NCBI RefSeq assembly: GCF_954871325.1
Contig: NC_088775.1
Span: 7,975,561 to 8,039,560, forward strand
DNA length: 64,000 nt
Reading direction: 5' to 3'
From: Gordionus sp. m RMFG-2023
Lineage: Eukaryota > Nematomorpha > Gordioida > Chordodea > Parachordodidae
How positions within the stretch are numbered: position 1 is the first letter of the stretch; the number at the start of each line of letters is the position of its first letter. The position numbers and the translations under genes are program-made. The notes beneath the pieces are model-generated. The model made no database searches and was not told where the DNA came from. It saw only the letters and a list, made by a program, of their open reading frames with translations. This document shows, piece after piece, positions 12,301 through 22,424 of the stretch.

Positions 12301-14913
12301 ATAAAATTTATGGGAACAGGAACCCAGCTGATATTTAATTTTTATTTAATAATAATTATGCTGGTGTCCTTTTTTGCGTAAAGAATAACCTGCCTCAATG
12401 GAAGTTTAATAAACTCCATAAATATTTAACGAAGTAATAAGACAAAATATCGAGAGATCATTAAAAAAAATATAAATCCTAAGCGCTTTTAGTTCGCCAA
12501 AATAAATGACCGCCATTTTTTTAGTGACATTAGCTGGTGTGCTTTTTGCATATATAATCGCTTATCATAATGGCAAATTGCGTCTAATAAACTCCATAAC
12601 TATTTAACAAGTAATAAAACATAATATCGTTAAAAAAATATAAAACCTCTTCTCTTTAGTTCACCAAAAAAATGATCGCCATTATGTTTTTTTTGCATAA
12701 GAACGAATGTAGTTCCAGAACACATACAATACTACCAATAAATGATTAATCCTTCCCTTAAATTTTTTTTGCCTATTTTTCTTTCTTTCTAAAATTTAAA
12801 ATCAATATTTTCGAAATTTGTTTTCCAAGTGACATTTATATATTTTTTCTCCAGTTCGAAAATAAATATGTTTCCTATAATTTTCAGACAAATATTTTCC
12901 CTTTTTATTATTAAATAACATTTTTCAAAAAGTTCTGTAAAAAAATGTATAACTCTTCCTTTAAAAAAAATTGGATCATTGTTTGTAATATAATGTGTAA
13001 ATTTTGGCATTTCATTATAGTTTTGTAATTAATATAGGATTTCGTCTTTTTTAACAAAAAAATTATTAGGACTTTTAAAGATCAGATTTTCTCATTTCTA
13101 TAATTTTTTTTTATTGTTGAGATGATGATCTATACTTCTAGTCTGTTCTTAGATTTGACCCAGTCCTAAGATTTCTATTTCAAGGATTCACAATAAATAA
13201 ACACCTCTTAAATGGAATCCAAAATATCTAATATGTAGCTGTACTTATTTTTATTAGAATTTTAGAAAAAAAGTTCTGGCTTCCATTTTATTTTTTTTAT
13301 AAGCGGTTTATAATTCCTACAATTTCAAAAAGTAAATTCTGGTTTCTGGGTTTTAGATACATTGTTTTCCAAAATCTGTTAAGACTGTGTCCAAATCAAA
13401 AAAAAAATTGATTTGTATACTTTTGAGAAAAAAAAATCTCTTTTTTTAAAATAAAAACATGTCCAAAATATGATTCTAGAAAATTATAAAAATTTAACAA
13501 ACATAAAAAATTTGGGAATAAACCTAAAAGTAATTTTTAAAAAAACATACAAAAAAAATAATTTTTTTTAAACAATATATACACAAATTGTTTGCACTTT
13601 TGTTAGCTTAAAAATTTTAAAATGGGTTATGGTTCCTATATATATTTTTTTTAAAAAAAGTTTTTATTCATAAATTTGTCTCAGTTTTTAGTTCCAATTC
13701 TGGTTCTAATCCCATTTCTTAGACACATCAGGATGTATTCTTGTTCAAAGATTTATCCCAAATCATGAGATTCAGTTTCAAACTGATTTAAAAATATCTA
13801 TATTTGTATATCTATTTCACTATAACAAATCTCTCCTTCTTTAGTGGATAATTTTTTATTTTAAATATAAAGATGGAAAGCAGCAAATAGGTAAAAGTAA
13901 AACCTTGTGGATCTTTTCAAGTAAAGCCAACTTTTTTTGAATTCTTAGTTTTTCCTTTATTTTTTGCAAAAGTAATTTTTTCTCTTCCTGAGATTCAGTT
14001 TCTTGCCTATTATTTAATTATAAATTATTACTTTGCCTTAAAATTTTTTTAAAATCTTTTAATTTTTTTCCTAACTACACATTTTCCAATCTCCTCTATT
14101 CCTACACTTATTAGACCATTTAAACATATTTAATATAAGAAAAATATAAAATGGCATACCAATTTTTATTATGCTTGCCATCCACTATTTTTAAAATGAT
14201 TTCAATATTTGGGATGTCTTTTATAACATTATCATTTTCAACTTTTGGTATTAAAATATCTTCTTTTGTAATAAAATCCATATAAGACTCAACTTGACCT
14301 TTTTCTTGTGACAATTTTTTGATCAAATTTTCATCAAAACTATCTAATTCTATATAATAAAATTTATATTATAATTATAAATAATTTGAGAAAAATAAAG
14401 ATCTAAATTCAAAATATATAAGTTTAAATTATATCTCATAATATACCATTTGCATATTTTCTGGGTTTAAAACTGGTCATAACCTCTTCCCAATCTTCAA
14501 TTTCTGTATCAGTGTCTTCAATTTTACTTCACCAAATCAAGAGATATATTAGTATTAGGAATATCTTCTGATTCTGAAGTCTTAACAGCAACTTTATTTA
14601 AATTAATAGAATTTATGCCTAATATGGAAATATTTTCGAAGGAAAGTTCATTCTTAATCATGGATATACCATTGTTGGAAACTATACCATCCTCTCTTAA
14701 GCGCTTAGCCTTGTTTTTAGCTAATGAAACTGATAGCTCATTGTTTTCTCTAAATCGTTTTTGATCTAAACTTCTTGGCAAATCATTTACGTTCTTAATT
14801 ATACTTTTTTTTATAACTTTTTTAGTTTTCGAATCCTTAGAATTGACTATATTATTATTAATAGTAAGATCATTCTCTTTATTTCGATTTTTAAAAGATG
14901 ATCTAGTTTTCAT
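3387..14913 (-). CDS. XPC: XPC/Rad4 DNA damage recognition protein, N-terminal part
   Basis: The XPC/Rad4 family recognises helix-distorting lesions and starts global nucleotide excision repair. Eight exons, with splice phases agreeing at every junction: 14913-14447, 14349-14160, 14006-13904, 9796-9646, 9302-9130, 6435-6105, 4889-4785 and 3761-3387. Exon 1 is basic and ends in the DWEEV motif found in the family N-terminus. Exons 3 and 4 join as ...EKIHK/AHLLTVLAHAHY, equivalent to HKVHLLCLLANGFY. Exon 5 ends DVPSLIKWIQ. Exon 6 carries the transglutaminase-like fold segment YLNIIAVILLRTLGIPARL. Exon 7 is a Lys/Ser-rich linker plus IQYWLEVEIEE, and exon 8 contains FRWQVINC and KPISYVIG, matching the start of the DNA-binding region. 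The following beta-hairpin domains were not found before the window edge. Exon 1 needs a 1-nt shift near 14527. Introns reach 4.1 kb and hold several transposon relics. Confidence 0.8.
5924..5936. repeat. Poly-G run in an XPC intron
   Basis: An uninterrupted G run lies in the intron between XPC exons 6 and 7. Similar runs recur across the window, inside the hAT ends and in RAB3GAP1 introns. Nothing else is seen in this intron (4890-6104). Confidence 0.5.
6590..6730 (-). mobile_element. LINE ORF2 C-terminal fragment
   Basis: On the minus strand a short open stretch reads RGRPKTSWIKLIDDDMKLIG and then reaches a stop. An RGRP-(x)-TW/SW-(x)n-D(D/E)-M/L-K...LG tail is characteristic of CR1/RTE-type non-LTR retrotransposon ORF2 C-termini. 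Only this tail is recognisable. It sits in the XPC intron between exons 5 and 6. Confidence 0.45.
7449..8830 (-). pseudogene. Degenerate TTF/ZMYM-type hAT transposase
   Basis: Scattered minus-strand fragments in the right order match this hAT subgroup. About 8640-8800 gives LAVVLRYVLDD and a DADSL segment, 8560-8630 gives GQSYDGAAAMSGDSHG (a hallmark of the group), about 8340-8400 has a decayed TRW segment, and 7560-7700 gives the dimerisation region LAPTTASAERGFSSLKKF. Stops and frame changes separate the pieces, so the gene is dead. It lies in the XPC intron between exons 5 and 6. Terminal repeats were not identified. Confidence 0.65.
9422..9510. mobile_element. 89-bp hAT-type MITE, CAGAGACC family
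   Basis: A short palindromic element begins CAGAGACCTGCAGG and ends with the near-complement CTGCAGGTCTCTA, with CCGGCC/GCCGGG blocks inside. A perfect 8-bp duplication CTATATAT flanks it (9414-9421 and 9511-9518). It lies in the XPC intron between exons 4 and 5. Related copies occur near 1708-2018, 16231-16630, 46556-46685 and, faintly, 47345-47430. Confidence 0.8.
9893..10115. mobile_element. hAT-type palindromic MITE, TAGTGTTG family, best copy
   Basis: A 223-bp element with long inverted repeats, starting TAGTATTGTTAAACGGCTCG and ending with the complement AACAACACTA. Its exact 8-bp target duplication CTACCTAG lies at 9885-9892 and 10116-10123. It has no coding capacity. At least six more copies lie in the window. 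It sits in XPC intron 3. Confidence 0.85.
11057..11190. repeat. Fragment of the TAGTGTTG MITE family
   Basis: A decayed copy: the internal segment (gtccaaacctttcttcc and aatctccaggtttcataata) and the right end (ctgtttaacaatagta) are recognisable. The left inverted repeat is mostly lost. Confidence 0.5.
11740..12173. mobile_element. Palindromic element with GCTGCATTTAT ends, carrying a nested MITE
   Basis: The left end reads GCTGCATTTATGGTAAACGCG and continues through a GATGCGAAAT block. The right end is its diverged reverse complement (ttcgcatccc...tataaatgcagc). A degenerate TAGTGTTG-type MITE lies inside at about 11835-12031. No open reading frame and no convincing target duplication are visible. 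Together with the AT-rich DNA around it, this fills XPC intron 3 (9797-13903), where I see no gene. Confidence 0.5.
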
Positions 14914-15253
14914 ATAATAAATCGAAATTTATAAGAAAAAAGTAAACTGACGGCAGTCTATAATACAATTGATTTCAGATTTGAGGCATCATTAACCTTT
15001 GTTTCAACGGGCTCAAATAATGTTTAAAAACTATTATCAAAATTATCTTTTTTTAGTTAACGTTTTCAGAATTACCGTTTTTAAGCTAAAATTTTCAAAA
15101 TTCCTTTTTTTGTCCAACATTTTAAGTTTAAAAATATTTTATTTTTTTAGGGGCACCTAGTAACACTACTGAAAAATTGGGGTGGCTCTTAAATTAAATT
15201 TAAACCCTTGCTAACATTTTGTATTTTGTTATAGGGGAAAATATAAGTGAAAC
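14914..15253. other. XPC upstream region, no gene seen
   Basis: This AT-rich stretch lies upstream of the XPC start codon and ends at a MITE. It presumably holds the XPC promoter, but no specific element is recognised. Confidence 0.3.
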
Positions 15254-15439
15254 TAGTGTTGTTAACGGGCTGATTCAAGATTTTATCCAGAAAAATATTT
15301 CGCAAGCATGATGATTTTGGTTATATATGGCATTAATGCCCATCTATTAGCGATATCACGATATTTAGACAATTTTCTGGCTAAAATAATGTTCAGCGTT
15401 TTTAAAAATCTGCTCAAATTTAGTCATTTAACAACACTA
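15254..15439. mobile_element. TAGTGTTG-family MITE copy
   Basis: Starts TAGTGTTGTTAACGGGC and ends TTTAACAACACTA. The flanking octamers AGTGAAAC and ATTAAAAC agree at 6 of 8 positions, consistent with an aged 8-bp duplication. Confidence 0.7.
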
Positions 15440-17298
15440 ATTAAAACCCAATAACAATTACTAATTAAATATAGGCAATCGACATCCTATCCGATTTTTT
15501 CTATAAAGCTAAGTCTTAGACGATTTTTTTTGGCTAAGGCCAAAAGTGCGCCGATTAATTCTGATCGGCTAACTTACTTCAGAGTTCTGTAAAATATGCC
15601 CAGACTAATTACTAATATTTATTAAAATTATTTAAATATATTTATATTTTTTACTTATTGTTAATAATATTCAGGCGCGTACGCAGGAATTTGGTTTAAA
15701 GGGGGAGGGGTGGGGGGGGGGGAATTAAATTTATTGAGGAATATTATTGTTTTTTAAAAATATCAAGCATAAATTTATTAGGACTAATAACTATTTCTAA
15801 TACAAAATTTTAAATTAATTAGAGTTATAAAAAAAATTATATGTATAAACCGGCATATAAAAAACTATAAAATAATGTGAATTAAATAATATTAAACGGA
15901 TATAACTGGCGGTATATGTAACTAAAAAATAAATGTGAATTATAAAATACAAAGTGAATATAACCACTATAAAAATCACTTAAATGACACAAAATAGAAA
16001 TTTGAATTTTTTGATCTTTAAAATTTATATATATATATAAAATTTAAATGTTGGAAATATAAATTAATACACAAAAAGTATCATAGGAATAATTGATTTT
16101 GTATAATGTAAAATCAAATCTTCGTTGGGATTGAGCTAATTTTTCAATTATCTCATCCTTGCTTGTCATCAAATGCCTATAAATCCCAACCTTTCAATCT
16201 ACTTTTAGAAGTTGTACTTCTTGGTATGTTTTTCAGAGACCACCTGGCCCACCCTCTGGGCCGGAACGTATTTTAATTTTTTTTTAAATATACCGGGCCA
16301 GCCGGGCCCGATATTTTTTAAAATAACACCCTGGCCGGGTTTGAATTTTAAAAAAAAACATCCAGGCCGGGCCTTAAAATTTTTTTAAAAAAAATATCCA
16401 GACCGGCCTGTTTATTTTAAAACAGATATATTTGAAAACGTTATTATTAGCTAAAAAAATCAAAAATAGATATAATTTATTTTTTTTAAATCTGGGCCGG
16501 GCCTGAAATTTTATTTTAAAAAAAGCTCGGCCAGGCCTGAAATTTTTTTTAAAAAAAACCTAGCCGGGCCGTAAAAAATTTTAAATAAAATCCGGGCCGT
16601 GCCCCGCAAATAGTACCTTAGCAGGGCTCTGTTATTCTTCTTAAAAAAGAAAATGTTCTCTCATTAGTTCACTAATGGGAAGAGTTGCTAATATGTATAA
16701 ACCCTTTTAATACATTGGGAATTAATCTAAAATGTGTTTGAAATAATGCAGAGCATCCATAACATTTTTTGGGACTATATCAACCATAGTTAATCTTATA
16801 AACATAGGTATTCAGCTATAAAGGCATCATAAGATACTTTAACATCTTCATGATAAAAATCTAACAAATATTTTCTTTTCTATCACCATCTGAAAAAGAT
16901 TTAGAAGGCTTTTGTAGAAGTAATATTTGCAGATTGGTAAGTGCTGCATGATGAATTAAAAACCATTCATTTTTGGGTTATAAATATATCTGTATCTAAG
17001 ATATATTCTTCCATTGATCCTATATTAATGTGTTAACGAAGAGCCTGCCTTGCTGCAAGTCGAGGGATACAAATATTTAACACGTATAGCTCTACTTTTG
17101 ACTCAACAATAACATATAAAATATGAAATTCTTCATCAACATTAGCCCTAATTTTCTTGAGTTCTAATAAAATGCTCTCCACTATTCTAATCTTCTTAAT
17201 CAAGTCAAGTCGTGTTTTTGAAAAGTAATATATAAAATAGTTGTACAATTAAATAATACATTCTAATGAGAAAAAAAATTTGGAATAAGCATTGAAAC

Positions 17299-17458
17299 TG
17301 AAGTGTTTTATTAAATAAGTAAAATAGGTAAAGTAAGTAAAAGTATATTTAATACAAAATATCACGTATATATATATCATGAATTCAATCCTTCAGGTTA
17401 TTAAATTTACAAACGAAAAGTTAATATTATATTCAATTTAAATTCAATTTATATTACA
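17299..17458 (-). repeat. 3' LTR of the Ty3/gypsy element
   Basis: 160 bp, beginning TGAAGTGTTTTATTAAATAA and ending TTATATTACA on the plus strand, so it has the TG...CA ends expected of LTRs. It matches 21433-21592 except for one A/T difference. Confidence 0.92.
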
Positions 17459-17470
17459 GTTCTCCCCACT
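17459..17470 (-). other. Polypurine tract
   Basis: Read on the minus strand, AGTGGGGAGAAC lies immediately upstream of the 3' LTR, where plus-strand DNA synthesis is primed in Ty3/gypsy elements. Confidence 0.75.
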
Positions 17471-18530
17471 ATAAATTGAATTCATCGTGATAACGTAATG
17501 GGGGTTTCGAAACTCTTTTTTCAAGAGTTGTATTCTCATGTTCTGCCTTTTCCACTTCTTCGGTCAACGTAACGGGTATTTCCTTCTCTTGTGTATGTGC
17601 ATCCCTCAATTGATCTGCATGCTTGTTTTTAACGATCCCCTCTGATTCCACATCGTACAATATTGCGCTTTTTCGTTGTAACACTTTTCCTTCATGCCAC
17701 CCTGCTGTCCTTTCGTTTGCTATCCAAACTTTTTGCTGCTCTACAAACTCCCGAGGTTCAACACTTCTATCTTTGTAGTACTTTTGTTTCCATAGAGCGT
17801 TTTCCGTCCTTTCTCTCGTTGATAATTTCCACTGATCCAATGTCGTCCTAAGCGACCTTCCAAACATCATCTCGGCAGGAGATTTACCAGTAGTTGCATT
17901 GGGAGTATTACGGTGAGTAATTAAAACATTTGCTAAATTTAACTGGTCCGGAGTCCCACATCTCCTTCCAGCATAGAAACGCGTCTTTATCGTCCGTATA
18001 TATTGTTTAGCCAAACCATTCGATTTGGGGCTATAAGGGGCCGATCTAAAAGGTTTTATATTGTTTTTAAAAAGAAACGTTTTGAATTCAGATCCAGTAA
18101 ACTGAGTACCGTTATCTGAGACAATGTAGCGAGGTAACCCAAATCTAGCGAAATAATTACGCAGATTATTTATTACACTCGCCGAATTAATATGTGTTAA
18201 AATTGCAACTTCAACCCATTTGGTAAAAGCGTCTACGCAAATTAACCAATATTTTCCAGATACGGGGCCTGTCAAATCAATGTGTAATCGTTCCCAAGGT
18301 CGGGTAGGAATGTTCCAATTGTATAATGGCACTTCTTTAGCTCCCGGCCTTCCTTCTTGACAACTCTTACAACATTTAACAAAGTCTTCAACATCCGTAT
18401 CGAGATTTGTCCAAAACACGTAATATCTACACAATGATTTCATCCCCACTATCCCAGGATGTCCTCGATGAATCACATATAAAACCTCCTTTTTTATCTG
18501 GAATAATAATTCTATCATTATAAAATAATA
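17469..18530 (-). pseudogene. Ty3/gypsy integrase domain
   Basis: The integrase inserts retroelement cDNA into chromosomes. Visible in order are the HHCC zinc-binding segment (HRGHPG ... CCKSC, about 18365-18470), the core with its two catalytic aspartates (IDLTGP near 18275, VSDNGTQF near 18110), the SPKSNGLA segment, and a C-terminal part ending about 17469. The catalytic glutamate expected after SNGLA is a lysine (codon 18006-18008), and the usual arginine after it is a glutamine, so the enzyme should be inactive. A 1-nt frame break near 18490 separates it from the upstream linker. Confidence 0.85.
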
Positions 18531-20110
18531 ATCCTTCTTCGAACGAAATATTATCTTTAATCGAAATATATTTTTTTACAATCTCCGAATAATTATTTAT
18601 ATTATCAATATACCAATGATTTTTTATTAATTTAATAATCTCTTTTAGGTTTATATCATTGCTCGTTTCACTTACGACTTTACTGCGTGTGAAAGATAAA
18701 TCCTCTATTAAATTAATTTTTAATCCTCTGATTTCTTCTTCGAATTTTTTTGTAACTTCATTGGTTTTTGCTTTCTCTACCCCCAAACGGGACAGAGCAT
18801 CGGCACATTTATTTTGATTACCTGGTCTATATATTATCTCATAATCATAATTTAATAGTTTCGTCGCCCACCGTATTAAACGGTTATTTGTTATTTTGTT
18901 AAGATCTCTTTTATCCTAAAATATATTGTAATGGTTTATGATCAGTAACCAAGATAAAATGTCTTCCAAAAATATATTGATGAAACTTCTCGATAGCGAA
19001 CATGATCGCCGAAGCCTCCCGATCAATTGTGGCATAATTCTTTTCAGCCGCTGAAAGTGTCCTCGATGCGTAAGCAATCGGTTTCTCCTGGCCAGTAAGA
19101 AATCGGTGTGCAATAACAGCTCCTAGACCTTCTTCGGAAGCGTCACAAGAAATCACGACAGGGATATCGGCTGAATAAGGAATTATTGTATCTTCTTTTG
19201 ACAATATATTTTTAACTTTAGTAAATATTTCATTTTCTTTAGCTGACCAAAACCAACCAACATTTTTACTCGTTAGTCGGTGTAAAGGCGCACAAATAGA
19301 ATGCAAATTTTTAATAAATGCCTCATGATAATTCACTATTCCAAGAAATGAACGTAGTTCTTTAACATTGGAAGGTGTTTTAAAATTTTTTATAGCGCTA
19401 ATCTTATCTTCTGTAGGGTGAATTCCGAAACTGTCAATAACATGACCTAAATAAGTGACTGACTTTTCTCCGATTTTAATTTTATCGGTCGTCGTGGTCA
19501 GTCCAGCCTTCTCAAATCTTCTTAATACTTCTTCCAAATTAACTATATGATCGGAATTATTCTCACCTGCAATAATTATGTCGTCTAAAAATACACTAAC
19601 CATAGGAATTCCCTTTAATAGGTTTTTCATAAAGCGTTGGAATATTATCGGAGCGCTAGTCAAACCAAATGGAATTCTTTGGTATCGGTAATAACCGATA
19701 TGTGTCGAAATTACTAAAAGGTCCCTACATTCTGGACTAACTCCGAATTGTAAAAATGCATCTCTTAAATCTATTGTTGAAAATATTTTACCACCCGCGA
19801 TTTTATTTGTTAGGTCGACGAAAGTTGGTAGTAAATCGTTATCGATCGCTAGATATTTGTTGATTGTTAAACGAAAATCTCCGCATATCCGTACGGCACC
19901 GGATTTCTTTAAGATATTAACCGTTGGCGTAGCCCAAGTGATTGGAGTTATTGTTGGATCCACCTTCTCGATAACGCCTTCGTCTAAAAGTCTGTCCAAC
20001 TCAGCTTCAATGGTTCGACGCAACGGAAAAGGAACTCTTCTTGCTGGTAATGCAATCGGTAACGTGTTCGGTTCTATTCGGATGACTGCCTTTTGCAGTT
20101 TGATTTCACC
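18531..20110 (-). pseudogene. Ty3/gypsy reverse transcriptase and RNase H
   Basis: Copies the element RNA into DNA and degrades the template. The reverse transcriptase keeps the RICGDFR motif, IPFGLTSAP and a VFLDD active-site motif (about 19583-19597; FLDD in place of YxDD). RNase H follows with DASEEGLGAV, REASA and TDHKPLQYIL. After that a 1-nt frame break near 18911 leads into a linker with RLIRWATKLL and CADALSRLGVEK. Sequence style is closest to the mag/K02A2.6-like lineage as I remember it. It is not translatable as one piece. Confidence 0.88.
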
Positions 20111-21399
20111 TAATTTTTTTTAAAAACTTGAGGGAATTTTGAAACAATCGTATTTAAAAAGGGAATATTCATATTCATATTTATTTTATTAATACGAACT
20201 TCTTCCGGTAGTTTTATATCAAATTCTCTAATGAAAGGCATCCCAAAAATAAGGTAATTCTCCCCTTTAACTACCCAAATAAGTAAAATTTCGAAATATT
20301 TTCTTTGACTTCTACGGTACATTTACCTAGTACTTCGATTTGGATATGATTATATCCCACTAATTTATAAGCCGGTGATAGTTGTGGTCTGCCAATACGA
20401 TTCCAGGTAACCTCATCAATCACACTACACGCGGCGCCGGTATCAAACTCCATAGCTAGCTGCAACCCATTTATCTTCGCATCGATGGTAGCTTTATTTG
20501 AAAATGACAGGCGAGGTGTCCGTGGCAGAATCATTTGTATGGCATGGGTTCTACAATCTTTCGCTATGTGGTTTGCCTTACCGCAACGAAAGCATATCAC
20601 TTTCTTTTGAATAGAGTTAGGTTTGATACTAGGTCTATAATTATTATTAGGAATATAATTGTTACTAAAGTGTTTATTATTATTGAATCTATTGACGTTA
20701 GTATAATTATTATTTCTAAAATAATTATTTTTCGAACCCTGTGTTGGCTTATTTTTAATTATTTTATTAACTTCAGTCTGGGTTTCATTTTCCAACGAAG
20801 ACAGCGCGATCGCTAAACGCACGGTCTCTTCAAAAGTAATATTGCCTTCGATATACTTTGACCGAAGTTCTTTGTCCAACTCAGGTAAGCCTACTCCTAG
20901 GATAAATATATCTCTTAAAAGTTCATCAAAAGGCGGTTTAAAATTACAAAGAGAACAGACAGTTTTAACCCTAATTGAAAAGTCAATAATCGTCTCATTA
21001 CATCCTTTTAGCGTAAAAAAAATTTTCCTATTTACGAAAATGCTCGAACTATCCTTGAACACCAAATTTAAGCTTTTTATTAAAGTATCATAATTTATCA
21101 TCTCTAAATTTATTGGAAAGTGAAAGTTCTTAATTTTGATAAGATTGTCTGTTCCGATATAGGCTAAAAGCAGGTCTTTTTTTGTATTTAAATCTATAAT
21201 ATTTCTTACTTTATAAATTAACTATAAGTTGAATAAGTAGTCCTGAATATTTACTTTTTCTTTGACGAATTCTGGAATATGGAATTTAATAGGAACTACT
21301 TCCATTGAGTCTTTAACTTTAATAGGGACTACTTCCATTGAATCTACAACTTTAATAGGAGCTACTTCCATTGAGTCTTTTACTTTAAATTTAATAAAT
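20111..21399 (-). pseudogene. Ty3/gypsy gag and aspartic protease
   Basis: Gag packages the element RNA. The N-terminus contains an 11-residue tandem repeat (see the repeat entry), then a stop (about 21230), then an open stretch with the nucleocapsid zinc knuckle CFRCGKANHIAKDC (about 20558-20600) after an Asn-rich segment. The protease active site DTGAACSVI is near 20430-20455. A frame break near 20300 separates it from the rest of the protease, which runs to about 20110 just before the RT reading frame. Confidence 0.85.
21285..21383 (-). repeat. Three 33-bp tandem repeats in gag
   Basis: Three direct units (21285-21317, 21318-21350, 21351-21383) differ at only a few positions. Each encodes about 11 residues of the form KVxDSMEVxPI on the minus strand, so the repeat keeps frame. 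They lie at the start of gag, and each unit carries an in-frame ATG. Confidence 0.8.
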
Positions 21400-21422
21400 C
21401 AAATAAATCTTCTTTAAAAATA

Positions 21423-21431
21423 TCGTCGCCA
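21423..21431 (-). other. Primer binding site (tRNA-Ser type)
   Basis: On the minus strand, one base after the 5' LTR, the sequence reads TGGCGACGA. This is complementary to the 3' end of eukaryotic tRNA-Ser(GCU), whose acceptor arm ends CTCGTCG before CCA. Use of tRNA-Ser is known for mag-type elements. Confidence 0.7.
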
Positions 21432-21432
21432 A

Positions 21433-21592
21433 TGAAGTGTTTTATTAAATAAGTAAAATAGGTAAAGTAAGTAAAAGTATATTTAATACAAAATATCACG
21501 TATATATATATCATGAATTCAATCCTTCAGGTTATTTAATTTACAAACGAAAAGTTAATATTATATTCAATTTAAATTCAATTTATATTACA
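21433..21592 (-). repeat. 5' LTR of the Ty3/gypsy element
   Basis: The upstream LTR in coding orientation, 160 bp. It is almost identical to 17299-17458, which indicates a recent insertion. Confidence 0.92.
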
Positions 21593-22058
21593 GAAACCAA
21601 TAATTTTCTTGTTGAAATATTTCTTTCAGGTCATTGTGATATTTCAGTAATAGCAAATAATCGACTCTTCTAACTGCATAAAAGCTGTAAATGCTTGATG
21701 GCTAGACTTTATCCCTTGGACAAGATTGCAATTTCTTTCTCCCTGTTGGACAAGAAGTTTCAGAAATAATTATTATTTGATTAGAAATTTGAAAATGGTA
21801 GATAAATATTATGCCACTAAAAATTTGAAAATAATTAGTAAATATTACGCCGGAAAACTTGAAATCGAAATTAATTGATAAAATAACTTATGAATGTGAT
21901 AATAAATGTAATTAAATATATATTTAATATGAGATAGGAATAAATATTAACAAATATAAATTAATATAAACAATAATACTTTTGAAAAATATATCCGGCA
22001 TCTGCATTTTTTTACTTCCCCCCCCCCCCCCCACCCTCCCCCGCTGCGTACGCGCCTG

Positions 22059-22204
22059 ATAATATTATATTATTATCAAATAAATATTAACAAATATAAA
22101 TTAATATAAACAATAATATTTTTGAAAAAAAAATCCACCATCTGCATTTTTTTACTTCCCCCCCTCCCCCACCCTCCCCCGCTGCGTACGCGCCTGATAA
22201 TATT
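22059..22204. repeat. Tandem duplication of the hAT right end and flank
   Basis: The last ~138 bp ending at the terminal repeat, followed by the target duplication, appears twice in a row. The two ends GCGCCTG fall at 22058 and 22196, each followed by ATAATATTATATTATTATC. The copies differ by small substitutions and by the length of the C run. Confidence 0.85.
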
Positions 22205-22424
22205 ATATTATTATCAAAATTAACTTATGATACGATTTAATATTTTTTATTTATAATATTTGTATCATAACCCTCTTTAAAATTTAAAAAAAAAATTATT
22301 AACAAATTTTATCACGATCGTATTAAAAATTGGATCATTCGATATCACATATGTTATAATCTAACATTAAGCTATAAGGCACAGCTGTAGATTCATTCAT
22401 TCATAATATATATGATGTGAATAA

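Larger units (their letters stand above)
17294..21597 (-). mobile_element. Ty3/gypsy LTR retrotransposon (mag-like), recent but defective
   Basis: A full-length element on the minus strand with two 160-bp LTRs differing at one visible position, and a 5-bp duplication GAAAC (17294-17298 and 21593-21597). In coding order it carries gag with a zinc knuckle, an aspartic protease, reverse transcriptase, RNase H and integrase. This order places it in the Ty3/gypsy group, and the primer site and RT sequence suggest the mag clade. Several 1-nt frame breaks and a stop in gag prevent one uninterrupted reading. Confidence 0.9.
15672..22196 (-). mobile_element. hAT DNA transposon, copy 2, interrupted by an LTR retrotransposon
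   Basis: Terminal repeats are CAGGCGCGTACGC (15672) and GCGTACGCGCCTG (ending 22058). An exact 8-bp duplication ATAATATT lies at 15664-15671 and 22059-22066. The outer sequence is homologous to copy 1, including G/C runs inside the ends, the CCGGGCC-rich MITE (about 16231-16630) and a minus-strand transposase relic (17033-17248, resuming after 21597). A Ty3/gypsy element (17299-21592) sits in the middle. The right end, with its flank, is repeated in tandem so that a second terminus ends at 22196. Without the insertion the element would be about 2.1 kb, like copy 1. Confidence 0.85.

Noticed and set aside
12789-13010. Minus-strand 73-codon open stretch in XPC intron 3
   Set aside because: AT-driven composition (Phe/Ile/Lys/Asn), no family resemblance, and XPC exons join in phase without it.
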